Source of the DNA: Pseudalkalibacillus hwajinpoensis
GTDB taxonomy: Bacteria; Bacillota; Bacilli; Bacillales; Guptibacillaceae
Reading direction: 5' to 3'
NCBI RefSeq assembly: GCF_015234585.1
Contig: NZ_JADFCM010000007.1
Location: 1-64,000, forward strand
DNA length: 64,000 nt
In this document: piece by piece, positions 1 to 15,399 of the stretch
Layout: each line of letters opens with the position of its first letter
Numbering within the stretch: position 1 is the first letter of the stretch
Position numbers and translations under genes: made by a program
The notes under the pieces: model-generated
Database searches by the model: none
Told to the model about the DNA's origin: nothing
Seen by the model: the letters and a program-made list of their open reading frames with translations, nothing else

Positions 1-126
1 GTATGATGTTTGGTCGCTGAAAACGACACGAAAGAAATAATCGATCTTTGAAAACTGAACGAAACGCCATGTAAGTAGTTGTTTCTACGGAAACAAAACA
101 TTGTTTTAAAAGCTAGATTGAGCTTT
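1..126 (+). promoter_or_regulatory. rRNA operon leader, with remnant of its P2 promoter
   Basis: TATGAT at 2-7 fits the -10 box of the downstream rRNA promoter, whose -35 lies outside the window. The leader has a small hairpin (GTCG...CGAC, 13-27) and a boxA-like antitermination motif (GATCTTTGAAAACTGAAC, 43-60). Bases 46-75 can pair with 1715-1745 after the 16S gene, which forms the long stalk normally cut by RNase III. The same leader recurs at 63803-63917. Confidence 0.75.
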
Positions 127-4845
<4,719 letters not shown>

Positions 4846-4958
4846 AATATTGGAAAGTTGTGCGTGCTATCTAGTTTTCAGGGAACACCTGAAATAAGGA
4901 AGTTCGATTAAGTGTCACCACGTCCTGTGGTGAACACCGAACGGCTAACATCCTGTTA
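4846..4958 (+). other. 23S-5S spacer
   Basis: A 113-base spacer with no tRNA. The 3' arm of the 23S processing stalk lies at 4864-4880. A second small hairpin, CACCAC-GTCCT-GTGGTG, lies near 4916-4932 ahead of the 5S gene. Confidence 0.7.
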
Positions 4959-5075
<117 letters not shown>

Positions 5076-5084
5076 CAATGAAGA

Positions 5085-5119
5085 AAAGCGAGAGACCTGA
5101 GGGTTTCTCGCTTTTTTTG
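5085..5119 (+). terminator. Terminator of the rRNA operon
   Basis: Hairpin AAGCGAGA...TCTCGCTT followed by a run of T. It closes the 16S-23S-5S operon. Confidence 0.9.
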
Positions 5120-5511
5120 TATTTCTTTCTCAACACTTTTAGATAGCTAGTTCTGTTTTAAAAGATCGCAGAATTAATTTTTCTGTTTGCATAATTGTTT
5201 TGCCTTACTATCGCAGAGTAATTCCTCAAGCATCTAAATACCTGATCGGATATATTCTCTATCTAAGCACTCTATATAATTGAGAAATAAAAGCAATTCA
5301 TATAGCAGGGCTAAGAAACTTTTAATGAAAAATCTTGCTACCCTTATGTAGCAAATGAATTATTCGAGTCTGATCGTATTTTTTTGTTTAATAGTTTTCT
5401 GAAGAAAATTTTAGTTGCTCTATTAAAAGGTGAAAACTAGAGAAAAAAGAGTCTTGGATTTATCTTAAATGGTAATGCTTTATACAGAAGAACTACGATA
5501 GGCTTGTTGCT
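5120..5511. other. Intergenic stretch before ctsR
   Basis: About 390 bases of AT-rich sequence between the rRNA terminator and the ctsR promoter. I see no convincing open reading frame, tRNA, repeat or second terminator. A short hairpin TTCTG...CAGAA near the start is probably chance. Confidence 0.5.
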
Positions 5512-5539
5512 TTGCAATCCTTGATAAAAACGTTATAAT
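5512..5539 (+). promoter_or_regulatory. SigA-type promoter of the ctsR operon
   Basis: TTGCAA (5512-5517), a 16-base spacer, then a perfect TATAAT (5534-5539). The predicted start near 5546 falls just ahead of the CtsR operator. Confidence 0.85.
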
Positions 5540-5547
5540 ATATTTAA

Positions 5548-5564
5548 CGTCAAATATAGTCAAA
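5548..5564 (+). promoter_or_regulatory. CtsR operator
   Basis: CGTCAAATATAGTCAAA is a tandem heptad: GTCAAA, three bases, GTCAAA-type repeat. This matches the known CtsR box of Gram-positive clp and ctsR genes. It lies at the transcription start, so bound CtsR would block RNA polymerase. The operon encodes its own repressor, which implies autoregulation released by heat or protein stress. Confidence 0.9.
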
Positions 5565-5595
5565 GTCAGTATGGGGACGGAGAGGAGGGAACTAC

Positions 5596-6057
5596 GTGAG
5601 GAATGTTTCCGATATTATTGAAGCATATTTAAAGAAAATTTTAATGGTGGATGGAAGGGATGCTGTTGAAATAAAGCGAAGTGAAATAGCAGATAAATTT
5701 CAATGTGTTCCCTCACAAATTAATTATGTAATAAATACCCGCTTTACGATTGAAAAAGGCTATATTGTGGAAAGTAAGAGAGGTGGAGGGGGTTATATAC
5801 GGATCGTTAAAGTTAAACCCGAAACCCACGCTGATTTAATAGACGAAATGATACAGATCGTCAAAAATCAAGTGCCACAAGTAGTTTCAGAAAATATTAT
5901 TCTTCGTTTACATGAAGAAGAGGTAATTTCGGAGCGAGAAGCGAAGTTAATGTTAAGCGTACTAGATCGTACTGTGATTACTATAGAATTACCAGTTAGA
6001 GATCATCTGCGTGCGAATATGTTGCGTGCAATGCTAACTGCTTTAAAATATAAATAA
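5596..6057 (+). CDS. ctsR: Transcriptional repressor CtsR of class III stress genes
   Basis: CtsR is a 153-residue homodimeric repressor of clp genes. An N-terminal winged helix-turn-helix reads the GTCAAA repeat upstream of its own operon. The glycine-rich wing tip GGGGYI (about residues 62-67) acts as the thermosensor in relatives. The C-terminal half is the dimerisation and McsB/ClpC contact domain. Translation starts at GTG, set by AGGAGGG at 5582-5588. It is first in ctsR-mcsA-mcsB-clpC, where the next two products release and inactivate it under stress. Confidence 0.97.
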   Translation: MRNVSDIIEAYLKKILMVDGRDAVEIKRSEIADKFQCVPSQINYVINTRFTIEKGYIVESKRGGGGYIRIVKVKPETHADLIDEMIQIVKNQVPQVVSENIILRLHEEEVISEREAKLMLSVLDRTVITIELPVRDHLRANMLRAMLTALKYK

Positions 6058-6095
6058 ATTTTATACTTTTTAGGGTAGAGAAGGAGGGTTGCCCT

Positions 6096-6632
6096 ATGAC
6101 TTGTCAGGAATGTGGTGAGCGCCCTGCTACGCTTCATTTCACTAAGATTATTAATGGTGAAAAAACAGAGTTTCACATTTGTGAGAAGTGTGCTAAGGAA
6201 AAAGGTGAGGTTGAGCCAGGCACTAACCATTTTTCTATCCATAACTTATTATCGGGATTACTAAATTTCGATACCCCTATTGAGGAGAATCCAGCTCAGT
6301 CTTTTTATAAAAAAGAGCCAATACACTGTCCAAAGTGTGGGTTGACCTATCAACAATTCACTAAGATTGGAAGATTTGGGTGTTCTGAGTGCTACAAAAC
6401 CTTTTCGGATAACTTGGATCCTATACTTAAAAAAGTTCATGGGGGCAATACTGTTCACGCTGGAAAAGTTCCGAAGAGGGCTGGAGCAGCGATAGAAATT
6501 GAACGCAAAGTCCAGAACTTAAGAAGCAAAATGAAAGAGTATATCCAGCATGAAGAATTTGAAAAAGCTGCAGAAACTAGAGATTTGATTCGTTCCCTTG
6601 AAGAAAAGAGCAAATGGGAAGGGGGAGCATAA
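6096..6632 (+). CDS. mcsA: McsA, zinc-finger activator of arginine kinase McsB
   Basis: 178 residues. Four CxxC pairs (CQEC, CEKC, CPKC, CSEC) in the first two thirds form two zinc-binding modules. A C-terminal UVR domain (about 135-172, coiled coil) resembles the UvrB/ClpC contact motif. McsA binds and stimulates McsB and helps it inactivate CtsR; that is established for B. subtilis. The SD GAAGGAGGG precedes ATG 6096. The stop overlaps the mcsB start by one base (TAATG), so translation is coupled. Confidence 0.96.
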   Translation: MTCQECGERPATLHFTKIINGEKTEFHICEKCAKEKGEVEPGTNHFSIHNLLSGLLNFDTPIEENPAQSFYKKEPIHCPKCGLTYQQFTKIGRFGCSECYKTFSDNLDPILKKVHGGNTVHAGKVPKRAGAAIEIERKVQNLRSKMKEYIQHEEFEKAAETRDLIRSLEEKSKWEGGA

Positions 6633-7729
6633 TGTCACTTCAGCATTTTATCAGTGAAGCCGTAAGCCCATGGATGAAAGATGAGGGTCCAGATTCTGAT
6701 ATTGTCATGAGTAGTCGGGTCCGATTTGCACGTAACTTAAAGAATTATGTTTTTCCGATCGTTTCAAACAGTGAGGATAATTTACAAGTTATAAAAGAAG
6801 TTCGACAACAGTTTACAGATATTCCAGACGACCAGATTGGTGAACTTGAATTAATTGAAATGGATGAGTTAAAACCTATCGAGAAGAGAGTTCTTGTGGA
6901 GAAGCACTTGATTAGTCCTAACCTTATCGAACACTCAAATAACGGCGGCGTGCTTCTGAGCGAGAATGAAACGGTTAGTATAATGATTAATGAAGAAGAT
7001 CATTTTCGTATTCAATGTCTAGTTGCAGGGTTCGAACTGAAGAAGGCGCTAAGCATTGCAAATTCATTAGATAACTGGATTGAAGGAAAAGTTGACTACG
7101 CATTTGATGAAAGAAAAGGATATTTAACAAGTTGTCCTACTAATGTGGGAACCGGCATGCGAGCTTCTGTTATGCTACACCTCCCTGCGCTTGTATTAAC
7201 ACAGCAATTAAACCATATTATTCCGGCTATCAACCAGCTCGGTCTGGTCGTAAGAGGTAGCTATGGGGAAGGTAGCGAAGCGCTAGGTAATATTTTTCAG
7301 ATATCAAATCAGATCACTCTTGGAAAGACAGAAGATGACATCATCGAAGATTTACAAGGTGTGGTTATGCAAGTTATCGAAAAAGAACGTGCTGCTAGAA
7401 GGGCACTTCTAGATAACTCCAGAATTGAGTTAGAGGATCGTATTTATCGTGCCCTTGGTGTTCTGCAGAACAGCAGAATTATTCAATCAAAAGAAGCAGC
7501 TAAGTGTTTGTCAGATGTAAGACTTGGTATTGATTTAGGTCTTGTAAAAGGCTTATCTAAATCGATATTGAATGAATTGCTTATCCTAACGCAACCAGGT
7601 TTCTTACAGCAGTATGCTGGGGCAAGTCTTACCCCTACGGAACGAGATATCAAACGTGCTACTTTAATTAGAGAAAGACTTGAACTTGAAGATCAACTAA
7701 CGAAGAATTTGGAGGGTGATGAACAATGA
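6632..7729 (+). CDS. mcsB: Protein arginine kinase McsB
   Basis: 365 residues, phosphagen-kinase fold. It phosphorylates arginines on proteins such as CtsR and marks them for ClpC-ClpP. Visible motifs are [10 protein letters not shown] near the N-terminus, the nucleotide and catalytic segment [25 protein letters not shown], and the C-terminal RDIKRA. The last fits the RDxxRA phosphoarginine-sensing motif. I chose ATG 6632 (SD GGGAAGGGGG) over an in-frame ATG at 6614 inside mcsA, because its length matches the 363 residues of B. subtilis. It overlaps clpC by four bases (ATGA). Confidence 0.97.
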   Translation: MSLQHFISEAVSPWMKDEGPDSDIVMSSRVRFARNLKNYVFPIVSNSEDNLQVIKEVRQQFTDIPDDQIGELELIEMDELKPIEKRVLVEKHLISPNLIEHSNNGGVLLSENETVSIMINEEDHFRIQCLVAGFELKKALSIANSLDNWIEGKVDYAFDERKGYLTSCPTNVGTGMRASVMLHLPALVLTQQLNHIIPAINQLGLVVRGSYGEGSEALGNIFQISNQITLGKTEDDIIEDLQGVVMQVIEKERAARRALLDNSRIELEDRIYRALGVLQNSRIIQSKEAAKCLSDVRLGIDLGLVKGLSKSILNELLILTQPGFLQQYAGASLTPTERDIKRATLIRERLELEDQLTKNLEGDEQ

Positions 7730-10167
7730 TGTTTGGACGATTTACAGAACGTGCCCAGAAAGTACTTGCTTTAGCACAAGAAGAGGCGATCCGACTTGGC
7801 CATAACAACGTTGGTACTGAACATATCTTACTTGGGTTAGTCCGTGAAGGTGAAGGTATTGCAGCCAAAGCGTTAACAGCACTTGGACTTGGCTCAGACA
7901 AGATTCAAAAAGAAGTAGAGAAGTTAATTGGACGCGGACAGGACTCTGTTCAATCCATTCACTATACACCACGAGCTAAAAAAGTGATTGAATTATCGAT
8001 GGATGAAGCACGTAAGTTGAGCCATTCCTATGTAGGTACTGAACATATTCTACTTGGCTTAATTCGTGAGGGTGAAGGCGTTGCTGCACGCGTACTTAAT
8101 AACTTAGGGGTAAGCTTGAATAAAGCTCGCCAGCAGGTTCTACAATTGTTAGGTAGTAATGAAAGCTCTTCTTCTAGTCATCAAGCTGGAGGAGCGAGCG
8201 CGAATACTCCTACACTAGATAGTCTTGCAAGAGATCTTACTGTGATCGCTCGAGACAACGGACTGGATCCTGTTATTGGTCGAAGCAAAGAAATTGAGCG
8301 AGTGATTGAAGTGCTTAGCCGACGTACAAAGAATAATCCTGTCCTAATCGGAGAGCCAGGAGTTGGTAAAACTGCAATTGCAGAAGGCCTTGCTCAGCAA
8401 ATTATTAACAATGAAGTACCTGAAACGCTTCGTGATAAGCGCGTTATGACGCTAGATATGGGTACTGTCGTTGCAGGTACGAAATACCGCGGTGAATTTG
8501 AAGACCGTTTGAAGAAAGTAATGGATGAAATTCGTCAGGCAGGTAACATTATTCTGTTTATTGATGAACTTCATACACTAATTGGTGCTGGTGGTGCAGA
8601 AGGAGCAATTGATGCTTCAAATATTCTTAAACCTGCACTAGCAAGAGGAGAACTTCAATGTATTGGTGCTACTACTCTTGATGAGTATCGTAAATACATT
8701 GAGAAGGATGCTGCCCTTGAACGCCGCTTCCAACCAATTCAAGTTAACGAACCGACAAGTGATGAGTCCGCTCTTATTTTAAAGGGACTTAGAGATCGTT
8801 ATGAAGCTCATCACCGCGTTACGATTACTGACGATGCGATCGAAGCCGCGGTTAAACTTTCAGATCGTTACATTTCGGATCGTTTCTTACCGGATAAAGC
8901 AATTGATTTAATTGACGAAGCCGCTTCGAAAGTTCGCCTTCGTTCTTATACTGCACCACCAAATTTAAAAGAACTTGATAAGAAGCTTGAAGAGGTTCGA
9001 AAAGAAAAGGATGCCTCTGTACAAAGCCAGGAGTTTGAGAAAGCCGCTTCTCTTCGTGATTCTGAACAACGCTTACGCGAGCAGCTAGAGCAGACGAAGA
9101 AAGAATGGAAAGAAAAGCAAGGAAAAGAGAATCAAGAGGTTACACCGGAGGATATTGCAATTGTCGTTGCCAATTGGACCGGTATCCCGGTTTCCAAGCT
9201 AGAAGAGCAGGAAACAGAACGTCTATTGAAAATGGAAGAGATTCTTCATAATCGCCTGATCGGTCAAGAAGAAGCCGTAAAATCCATTTCAAAAGCAGTA
9301 CGACGTGCTCGTGCTGGATTGAAGGATCCTAAGCGCCCAATTGGTTCATTTATTTTCCTTGGGCCAACAGGGGTAGGTAAAACTGAACTAGCTCGTGCTG
9401 TTGCTGAAACACTATTCGGTGAAGAAGATTCTGTTATTCGAATTGATATGTCTGAGTACATGGAGAAACACTCAACGTCACGTCTTGTTGGTTCACCTCC
9501 AGGTTACGTTGGATATGAAGAAGGCGGGCAGTTAACTGAGAAGGTAAGACGCAAACCTTATTCTGTTATCTTGCTAGATGAAATTGAGAAAGCACATCCA
9601 GATGTCTTTAATATTCTTCTTCAAGTACTAGAAGATGGACGTTTGACTGATTCTAAAGGTCGCGTAGTCGATTTCCGTAATACAGTCGTTATTATGACTT
9701 CAAACGTTGGAGCTAGCACGCTTAAACGTAATAAATACGTTGGCTTTTCAACTGGCTCTGAAGGTCAGGAATATAGCGATATGAAAGGTAAAGTGATGGA
9801 TGATCTTAAGAAGACTTTCCGTCCAGAGTTCCTAAACCGAATTGATGAGACGATTGTATTCCATTCTCTTGAAAAGAAACACTTGAAGGAAATCATTGTT
9901 CTGATGGCCAACCAGCTTAAAGCTCGTCTATCAGATCATGGTATTGATTTTGAATTAACGGATACGGCTCTAGATAAGATCTCTGAGGAAGGTTATGATC
10001 CAGAATATGGTGCTCGACCGCTTAGAAGAGCTCTACAGCGCCATATTGAAGATCGTCTTTCTGAAGAGTTGCTTAGAGGTAACATCGAAAAAGGTCAACG
10101 AGTGAAAATCGATTATAAAGAAAATGATTTTGTTGTCGAAACCCTTTCTGAAGCAACTTCATCTTAA
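7726..10167 (+). CDS. clpC: ATP-dependent Clp protease ATPase subunit ClpC
   Basis: 813-residue HSP100 unfoldase that feeds substrates to ClpP. In order: two Clp-N repeats (about 1-145), AAA+ module 1 (Walker A GEPGVGKT; Walker B LFIDELHT), a middle coiled coil with a UVR-like segment ([10 protein letters not shown]) that binds adaptors, then AAA+ module 2 ([16 protein letters not shown]). The VGF loop for ClpP docking (KYVGFST) follows. Start MMFGRF and length match B. subtilis ClpC. Last gene of the CtsR operon. Confidence 0.98.
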   Translation: MMFGRFTERAQKVLALAQEEAIRLGHNNVGTEHILLGLVREGEGIAAKALTALGLGSDKIQKEVEKLIGRGQDSVQSIHYTPRAKKVIELSMDEARKLSHSYVGTEHILLGLIREGEGVAARVLNNLGVSLNKARQQVLQLLGSNESSSSSHQAGGASANTPTLDSLARDLTVIARDNGLDPVIGRSKEIERVIEVLSRRTKNNPVLIGEPGVGKTAIAEGLAQQIINNEVPETLRDKRVMTLDMGTVVAGTKYRGEFEDRLKKVMDEIRQAGNIILFIDELHTLIGAGGAEGAIDASNILKPALARGELQCIGATTLDEYRKYIEKDAALERRFQPIQVNEPTSDESALILKGLRDRYEAHHRVTITDDAIEAAVKLSDRYISDRFLPDKAIDLIDEAASKVRLRSYTAPPNLKELDKKLEEVRKEKDASVQSQEFEKAASLRDSEQRLREQLEQTKKEWKEKQGKENQEVTPEDIAIVVANWTGIPVSKLEEQETERLLKMEEILHNRLIGQEEAVKSISKAVRRARAGLKDPKRPIGSFIFLGPTGVGKTELARAVAETLFGEEDSVIRIDMSEYMEKHSTSRLVGSPPGYVGYEEGGQLTEKVRRKPYSVILLDEIEKAHPDVFNILLQVLEDGRLTDSKGRVVDFRNTVVIMTSNVGASTLKRNKYVGFSTGSEGQEYSDMKGKVMDDLKKTFRPEFLNRIDETIVFHSLEKKHLKEIIVLMANQLKARLSDHGIDFELTDTALDKISEEGYDPEYGARPLRRALQRHIEDRLSEELLRGNIEKGQRVKIDYKENDFVVETLSEATSS

Positions 10168-10174
10168 GAATAAC

Positions 10175-10206
10175 AACCGGAAGGCAAATGTCTTCCGGTT
10201 TTTTTA
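10175..10206 (+). terminator. Terminator after clpC
   Basis: AACCGGAAG...CTTCCGGTT hairpin with a 7-base loop and a T run, right after the clpC stop. Confidence 0.92.
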
Positions 10207-10368
10207 TATTTGAGGAGTGGTTTTAGATACTTAAGGGAAAGGTATTGAGACAATAATAATGTCTTATTTCGGGATGCTAGAGTAAAAGAGTTGAAAAGCA
10301 GTTTATTTCAATAATCAGGACGGTTTAGTTGTCCTAGAGAACTTTTTAAATCTGCCAATCATTATGAG

Positions 10369-10398
10369 TTCATAGGAACTTATAAGTTGTGATAAAAT
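10369..10398 (+). promoter_or_regulatory. Possible promoter of radA
   Basis: TAAAAT at 10393-10398 with a weak TTCATA 18 bases upstream. This is the best candidate in the 237-base clpC-radA gap, but the -35 is poor. Confidence 0.35.
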
Positions 10399-10443
10399 AA
10401 AGATAGTAATTTGTTCGGTTGATCGTGAAGGTGAGGGTGTTAA

Positions 10444-11817
10444 ATGGCAAAGAAAAAAACGAAATTTATGTGTCAGGATTGTGGCTATGAATCTGCTAAA
10501 TGGATGGGGAAATGTCCGGGGTGCCATCAATGGAATACTATGGTGGAAGAGGTTGTACCAGGTGACAATGACCGAAGACGTTTTGTTACTTCAAGTAATG
10601 AAACTGCAAGTAAACCGACGTCCATCCGACGTATTCAAAAAGAAATGGAGCCTAGAATTTTAACTCATATTACAGAGCTTGATCGCGTGTTAGGCGGCGG
10701 AGTAGTACCAGGCTCCCTCGTACTTGTTGGAGGGGACCCGGGTATTGGTAAGTCAACTCTTTTGCTCCAAACGTCATCAAAGCTTGCTGACCAAGATCAT
10801 CCGGTTCTATATATATCTGGTGAAGAGTCTGTCAAGCAGACGAAGCTTCGTGCAGATCGTCTAGGAGTCGATGCAGAAAAATTATATGTATTAGCAGAGA
10901 CTGATCTTGAGTATATTAGTAAAGCAATTGAAGAAATAAACCCCCAGCTTGTGATCATCGATTCGATCCAAACCATTTTCAGGTCAGAAGTTACGTCTGC
11001 ACCCGGAAGTGTTTCACAAGTGCGGGAATGTACTTCTCAACTTATGCGTATAGCTAAAACAAGAGGAATAGCTATTTTCATTGTTGGCCATGTGACAAAA
11101 GAGGGGTCAATCGCTGGTCCGAGACTTTTAGAACATATGGTTGACGCTGTGCTTTATTTTGAAGGGGAACGTCACCATACGTTCCGAATTCTACGCGGAG
11201 TAAAGAACCGTTTTGGCTCAACAAATGAAATTGGTGTTTTTGAGATGAAGGAAGAGGGGCTTGAAGAAGTGCTGAACCCTTCAGAAATCTTTCTAGAAGA
11301 ACGATCATCTGGATCAGCTGGTTCAACGGTTGTTGCATCTATGGAGGGAACAAGAACTGTTCTAGTTGAGATCCAGGCATTAATATCACCAACAAGCTTT
11401 GGGAATCCACGAAGAACCGCGACAGGGATTGATCATAATCGCGTTTCTCTATTAATGGCAGTTCTTGAGAAAAGAGTAGGACTTCTCCTGCAAAATCAGG
11501 ATGCCTATTTAAATGTTGCGGGTGGTGTGCGACTTGATGAGCCGGCAATTGATCTTGCTATTGCAGTTTCAATCGCTTCCAGTTTTAGAGATCAACCAAC
11601 ACGTCCATCAGATATTGTGGTAGGAGAAATTGGACTAACAGGAGAAATCAGAAGGGTATCACGCATCGAACAACGAGTGATTGAAGCTGCCAAACTTGGT
11701 TTTGAGCGGGCTATTATTCCGAAGAAAAATATAGGTGGTTGGACTTTCCCTGAAGGTATTCAGGTTATTGGAGTTCAAACCGTAGATGAAGCATTAAATG
11801 AAGCGCTAGGAGGGTAG
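10444..11817 (+). CDS. radA: DNA repair protein RadA
   Basis: 457-residue RecA-like branch-migration helicase of recombination repair. It has an N-terminal zinc finger (CQDCGYE...CPGCHQW, residues about 10-29) and a RecA core with Walker [11 protein letters not shown]. The RadA-specific KNRFGS motif sits near residue 256. The C-terminal domain is Lon-protease-like and lacks peptidase function in the family. ATG 10444 follows AAGGTGAGGG. It lies three bases before disA and is likely co-transcribed with it; RadA restrains DisA activity in B. subtilis. Confidence 0.97.
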   Translation: MAKKKTKFMCQDCGYESAKWMGKCPGCHQWNTMVEEVVPGDNDRRRFVTSSNETASKPTSIRRIQKEMEPRILTHITELDRVLGGGVVPGSLVLVGGDPGIGKSTLLLQTSSKLADQDHPVLYISGEESVKQTKLRADRLGVDAEKLYVLAETDLEYISKAIEEINPQLVIIDSIQTIFRSEVTSAPGSVSQVRECTSQLMRIAKTRGIAIFIVGHVTKEGSIAGPRLLEHMVDAVLYFEGERHHTFRILRGVKNRFGSTNEIGVFEMKEEGLEEVLNPSEIFLEERSSGSAGSTVVASMEGTRTVLVEIQALISPTSFGNPRRTATGIDHNRVSLLMAVLEKRVGLLLQNQDAYLNVAGGVRLDEPAIDLAIAVSIASSFRDQPTRPSDIVVGEIGLTGEIRRVSRIEQRVIEAAKLGFERAIIPKKNIGGWTFPEGIQVIGVQTVDEALNEALGG

Positions 11818-11820
11818 AAG

Positions 11821-12882
11821 ATGGAGATCGATAAGCAGCAGGAAATCATAAATGAAATTCTAAAAATCGTTGCACCCGGTACGCAGTTAAGGCATGGAAT
11901 CGATAATATACTACGAGCTAATACTGGCGGTTTAATCGTTGTAGGGTATGATGGGAAATTGCAGGACATTGTTGATGGTGGATTTTCAATAGAGTGTCGG
12001 TTTACCCCTGCTTACTTGTATGAGCTTGCGAAAATGGATGGAGCCATTATTTTAAACAAAGAAGCTTCTAAAATCCTTTATGCTAATACACAGTTAATAC
12101 CCGAGACTTCGATCCCGTCTACTGAGACGGGTATCCGACATCGAACAGCGGAACGCGTCGCCAAGCAAACAGGTAATCTAGTGATCTCGATCTCACAGCG
12201 TCGTAACGTTATTACACTTTATCAAGGAAGTATTCGATATTCATTAAAGGAAATCGGCGTTATACTGACAAAAGCGAATCAGGCGATGCAAACACTTGAA
12301 AAATACAAATCAGTTCTTGATCAAGGGATTACTGATCTCGGAGCTCTTGAGTTTGAAGAACTCGTAACCCTTCAGGAAGTTGCTCAAGTTATCCATCGTA
12401 TTGAGATGGTTTTGCGCATCAAAAAGGAGATCCTTAACTACATTAATGAGCTTGGTACGGAAGGTCGACTGATTAGTATGCAGATGGAAGAGCTTGTTTC
12501 GAATCTTGAATCGGAAGCAAAGTGGCTGATTGGAGATTACGTAAAAGATGTGGATGAATCTCCAGCTGATGTTATGAAACGTTTAAAGAAGCTTTCAAGT
12601 GATGACTTACTAGAAGACAATGCCATTATGAGAATTCTGGGTTATCATGATCAAAATGAGAATGTAGCACCGAGAGGGTATCGGATCTTGCATAAAATTC
12701 CGAGACTGCCATCAAATATAATTGAGAACTTGGTAGATAGTTTTGAAAACCTTAACGCTATTTCTAAAGCCTCTATTGAAGAACTCGATCATGTAGATGG
12801 AATTGGGGCCATTCGAGCTAAGAAAATTAAAGATGGATTGAAACGAATTCAGGAGCAACTCTTTGTAGATCGCCACATATAG
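11821..12882 (+). CDS. disA: DNA integrity scanning protein, diadenylate cyclase DisA
   Basis: 353 residues. DisA makes c-di-AMP from two ATP and scans DNA for branched lesions before sporulation. The DAC domain carries both signature motifs: DGA (about 73-75, in KMDGAIIL) and RHR (about 106-108, in [10 protein letters not shown]). A helical spine follows, then a C-terminal helix-hairpin-helix domain ([12 protein letters not shown]) that binds DNA. The SD AGGAGGG lies in the end of radA, so expression is probably coupled. Length is close to the family norm. Confidence 0.97.
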   Translation: MEIDKQQEIINEILKIVAPGTQLRHGIDNILRANTGGLIVVGYDGKLQDIVDGGFSIECRFTPAYLYELAKMDGAIILNKEASKILYANTQLIPETSIPSTETGIRHRTAERVAKQTGNLVISISQRRNVITLYQGSIRYSLKEIGVILTKANQAMQTLEKYKSVLDQGITDLGALEFEELVTLQEVAQVIHRIEMVLRIKKEILNYINELGTEGRLISMQMEELVSNLESEAKWLIGDYVKDVDESPADVMKRLKKLSSDDLLEDNAIMRILGYHDQNENVAPRGYRILHKIPRLPSNIIENLVDSFENLNAISKASIEELDHVDGIGAIRAKKIKDGLKRIQEQLFVDRHI

Positions 12883-13042
12883 GGCTGTGAAATAGACATT
12901 CCATAGGGGGTGTGCTAATCTATAATTAATTTATAGTCATGCAAGCTAACCTATAATCATACTATAAAATTCACAAACTTCAAGGATTTATGTTTCAATT
13001 CTGAGAATTTGTTTATAATGTTAAAAGGAGGTGAAAACGTCA
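12883..13042 (+). promoter_or_regulatory. disA-PIN/TRAM spacer, probable promoter region
   Basis: 160 bases with several TATAAT-like hexamers (12921, 12952, 12963, 13014), none with a good -35 at the right distance. The TATAAT at 13014-13019 would start RNA inside the next ribosome-binding site, so it is unlikely to serve that gene. A promoter is probable here, but I cannot place it. Confidence 0.3.
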
Positions 13043-14140
13043 ATGATAAAGTGGATTGTACAGTTATTTTTTATCATTTTAGGCGGAGCACTGGGATTAG
13101 TATACTTACCAGATTTAATACAATTACTCAATATAGGGGACCTTCCAGCAGTATTTACTAATTCTTATGCAGGTGCTGTCATAGGAGCGGTGTTATTCTT
13201 TCTAGCAACTTTTTGGGTGACAGATTATATTGTCGATTTCATTCGTCTGGTTGAAGAAAAGGTTGTTAGTGCACCGGTTGGAGACGTACTATTTGGGGCA
13301 ATTGGACTGATTATTGGACTTATAATTGCATTTTTACTAACCGTACCTCTGGCTGAGATTAATTTTCCAGTTGTGAGTAACATTCTGCCGATTTTCATTA
13401 CCATTTTGCTTGGGTATTTTGGATTCCAGGTTGGATTTAAAAAGCGTGATGAGCTGATTAATCTTTTCTCGAACACCAAAGGAAAAGATAAGAAAAAGGA
13501 TAACGATGAGGATGAGATTGATTCTGGTTCATCCAAATTGAAAATCCTTGATACAAGCGTAATTATTGACGGAAGAATTGCTGATATCTGTCAAACTGGT
13601 TTTCTTGAAGGAACACTCGTTATACCACAATTTGTACTGGAGGAATTGCAGCATATTGCTGATTCATCAGACGTTTTGAAACGAAACCGTGGTCGTCGAG
13701 GTCTTGATATACTAAACAAGATCCAAAAAGAGCTTGCGGTGAATGTGGAAATATACGAAGGTGATTTTGAAGAAATTCAAGAAGTTGATAGTAAATTAGT
13801 TAAGCTTGCCAAGCTTGTTAATGGCATGGTTGTTACAAACGACTTTAACTTAAATAAAGTATGCGAACTTCAAAAGGTTCAAGTGTTGAACATCAACGAT
13901 TTAGCTAATGCGGTTAAACCAGTCGTTCTCCCTGGTGAAGAGCTTAATGTTCAAGTCATCAAAGATGGAAAAGAATATAATCAGGGCGTAGCCTATCTAG
14001 ACGATGGTACAATGATTGTAGTGGAAGAAGGTAGGAATTATATTGGCAAAACGATTGATGTTCTTGTAACAAGCGTATTGCAGACATCAGCTGGACGCAT
14101 GATTTTTGCCAAACCCAAACTACTCGAAAAAGCACTTTAA
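13043..14140 (+). CDS. yacL: PIN/TRAM domain membrane protein (YacL family)
   Basis: 365 residues. The first ~140 residues hold four predicted membrane helices. A charged linker (KGKDKKKDNDEDE) leads to a PIN nuclease domain that begins LKILDTSVIIDGR with its acidic catalytic residues. A C-terminal TRAM domain is likely RNA-binding. This fits a membrane-anchored ribonuclease; the substrate is unknown to me. AAAGGAGGT at 13023-13031 overlaps an in-frame GTG at 13031, so ATG 13043 is the better start. Confidence 0.9.
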   Translation: MIKWIVQLFFIILGGALGLVYLPDLIQLLNIGDLPAVFTNSYAGAVIGAVLFFLATFWVTDYIVDFIRLVEEKVVSAPVGDVLFGAIGLIIGLIIAFLLTVPLAEINFPVVSNILPIFITILLGYFGFQVGFKKRDELINLFSNTKGKDKKKDNDEDEIDSGSSKLKILDTSVIIDGRIADICQTGFLEGTLVIPQFVLEELQHIADSSDVLKRNRGRRGLDILNKIQKELAVNVEIYEGDFEEIQEVDSKLVKLAKLVNGMVVTNDFNLNKVCELQKVQVLNINDLANAVKPVVLPGEELNVQVIKDGKEYNQGVAYLDDGTMIVVEEGRNYIGKTIDVLVTSVLQTSAGRMIFAKPKLLEKAL

Positions 14141-14165
14141 GTGATAGGCGACGGGGGTTCTAGCT

Positions 14166-14858
14166 TTGAAATATTCAGTAGTCATTCCTGCTGCCGGACA
14201 GGGAAAAAGGATGAACGCAGGGAAAAACAAACAATTTATTATGCTTGAAGGAAAACCGATTATCGTTCATACGATATCGGTTTTTCAGAGTGACCCAAAT
14301 TGCGAGGAGATCGTGCTCGCTGTAAATGAACGTGAGCATGAAGATTTTCACTCGCTTATTCAGGAATATGGATTAACAAAGGTAAGTCGTGTCGTAACAG
14401 GTGGCTATGAACGTCAGCAAAGTGTTTATGAAGGACTTAAAGCATTGCAAGGGGATAAAATTGTTTTAATTCACGATGGCGCCCGTCCATTTTTTACACA
14501 TGAAGTTGCAAATCAAGCGGCGACAGCAGCTAAAGATTATGATGGTGCGATTGTAGCTGTTCCAGTTAAGGACACAGTGAAGCAAGTGGATGAACTGAAG
14601 GTGCAGAAAACCATTGATCGCTCAAGCTTGTGGGCCGTGCAAACTCCACAGGCTTTTCGTCTTTCGGTCATCAAAGGAGTTCATAAATGGGCTGAGGAGA
14701 ACGGTGTGATAGGAACTGACGACGCCAGTTTAGTAGAGATGAATGGACGCTCAGTCCAAGTGATCCCGGGCGATTATTGGAATGTGAAATTAACAACACC
14801 TGAAGATTTAATTTTTGCGAGAGCGATCTTGCGAGAGAAGAGGGAGAGTGGAGTTTAA
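14166..14858 (+). CDS. ispD: 2-C-methyl-D-erythritol 4-phosphate cytidylyltransferase
   Basis: 230 residues. IspD joins CTP and methylerythritol 4-phosphate, the third step of the MEP isoprenoid route. The nucleotide-binding signature [10 protein letters not shown] (residues 7-16) and the HDGARPF and GTDDASLVE motifs are present. It starts at TTG 14166 after GACGGGGG; the next methionine lies inside the signature, so TTG is needed. The stop overlaps the ispF start by one base, coupling two steps of one pathway. Confidence 0.97.
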   Translation: MKYSVVIPAAGQGKRMNAGKNKQFIMLEGKPIIVHTISVFQSDPNCEEIVLAVNEREHEDFHSLIQEYGLTKVSRVVTGGYERQQSVYEGLKALQGDKIVLIHDGARPFFTHEVANQAATAAKDYDGAIVAVPVKDTVKQVDELKVQKTIDRSSLWAVQTPQAFRLSVIKGVHKWAEENGVIGTDDASLVEMNGRSVQVIPGDYWNVKLTTPEDLIFARAILREKRESGV

Positions 14859-15331
14859 TGCGAGTTGGTCATGGCTTTGATGTACATAAGTTAGTGGAAG
14901 ACCGTCCGTGTATTATTGGAGGGGTTACCATTCCATTTGAGAAAGGTTTGCTTGGTCATTCCGATGCTGACGTACTCCTGCATTCCGTTGCGGATGCTTG
15001 TCTTGGGGCTATTGGAGAAGGCGATATAGGAAAACATTTTCCCGATACAGATGAAGCTTTTAAAGATGCTGATTCAAAGGAACTTCTTCGACATGTATTT
15101 GGAATTGTGAAGGAAAAAGGCTTCACGCTCGGTAATGTGGATTGCACGATTATTGCGCAGCTTCCCAAAATGGCTCCTCATATTTCAGCTATGCGTGAAG
15201 TGATTGCTCATTTACTTGAGGGTGACATTAGCCAGGTGAATGTGAAAGCTACTACTTCAGAGAAGCTTGGATTTACTGGTAGAGGGGAAGGAATTGCGGC
15301 TGAAGTTGTCGTATTGCTTCAAAAAGCTTGA
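14858..15331 (+). CDS. ispF: 2-C-methyl-D-erythritol 2,4-cyclodiphosphate synthase
   Basis: 157-residue trimeric zinc enzyme of the MEP pathway that cyclises the CDP-ME 2-phosphate to MEcPP. Metal ligands are visible in GHGFDVHKL (Asp8, His10) and in the [10 protein letters not shown] segment (second His, near residue 42). The C-terminal FTGRGEGI loop is typical. It is translationally coupled to ispD by TAATG. Its end overlaps the predicted gltX promoter. Confidence 0.97.
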   Translation: MRVGHGFDVHKLVEDRPCIIGGVTIPFEKGLLGHSDADVLLHSVADACLGAIGEGDIGKHFPDTDEAFKDADSKELLRHVFGIVKEKGFTLGNVDCTIIAQLPKMAPHISAMREVIAHLLEGDISQVNVKATTSEKLGFTGRGEGIAAEVVVLLQKA

Positions 15332-15358
15332 CCGATAATTTGACGGTAATGGTAAAAT
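15328..15358 (+). promoter_or_regulatory. Probable promoter of gltX-cysE-cysS
   Basis: TTGACC (15328-15333), then an extended -10 TGGTAAAAT ending 15358. The spacer is 19 bases, longer than ideal, which the TGn extension could offset. It overlaps the ispF stop. Confidence 0.45.
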
Positions 15359-15399
15359 AATAAGACAGTTAAAGATAATAATTAATGGTGGTGGATATA

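Noticed and set aside
12921..13019. Repeated CTATAAT-like words before the PIN/TRAM gene
   Set aside because: Irregular spacing and AT-rich context; not a real repeat array, and none has a good -35.
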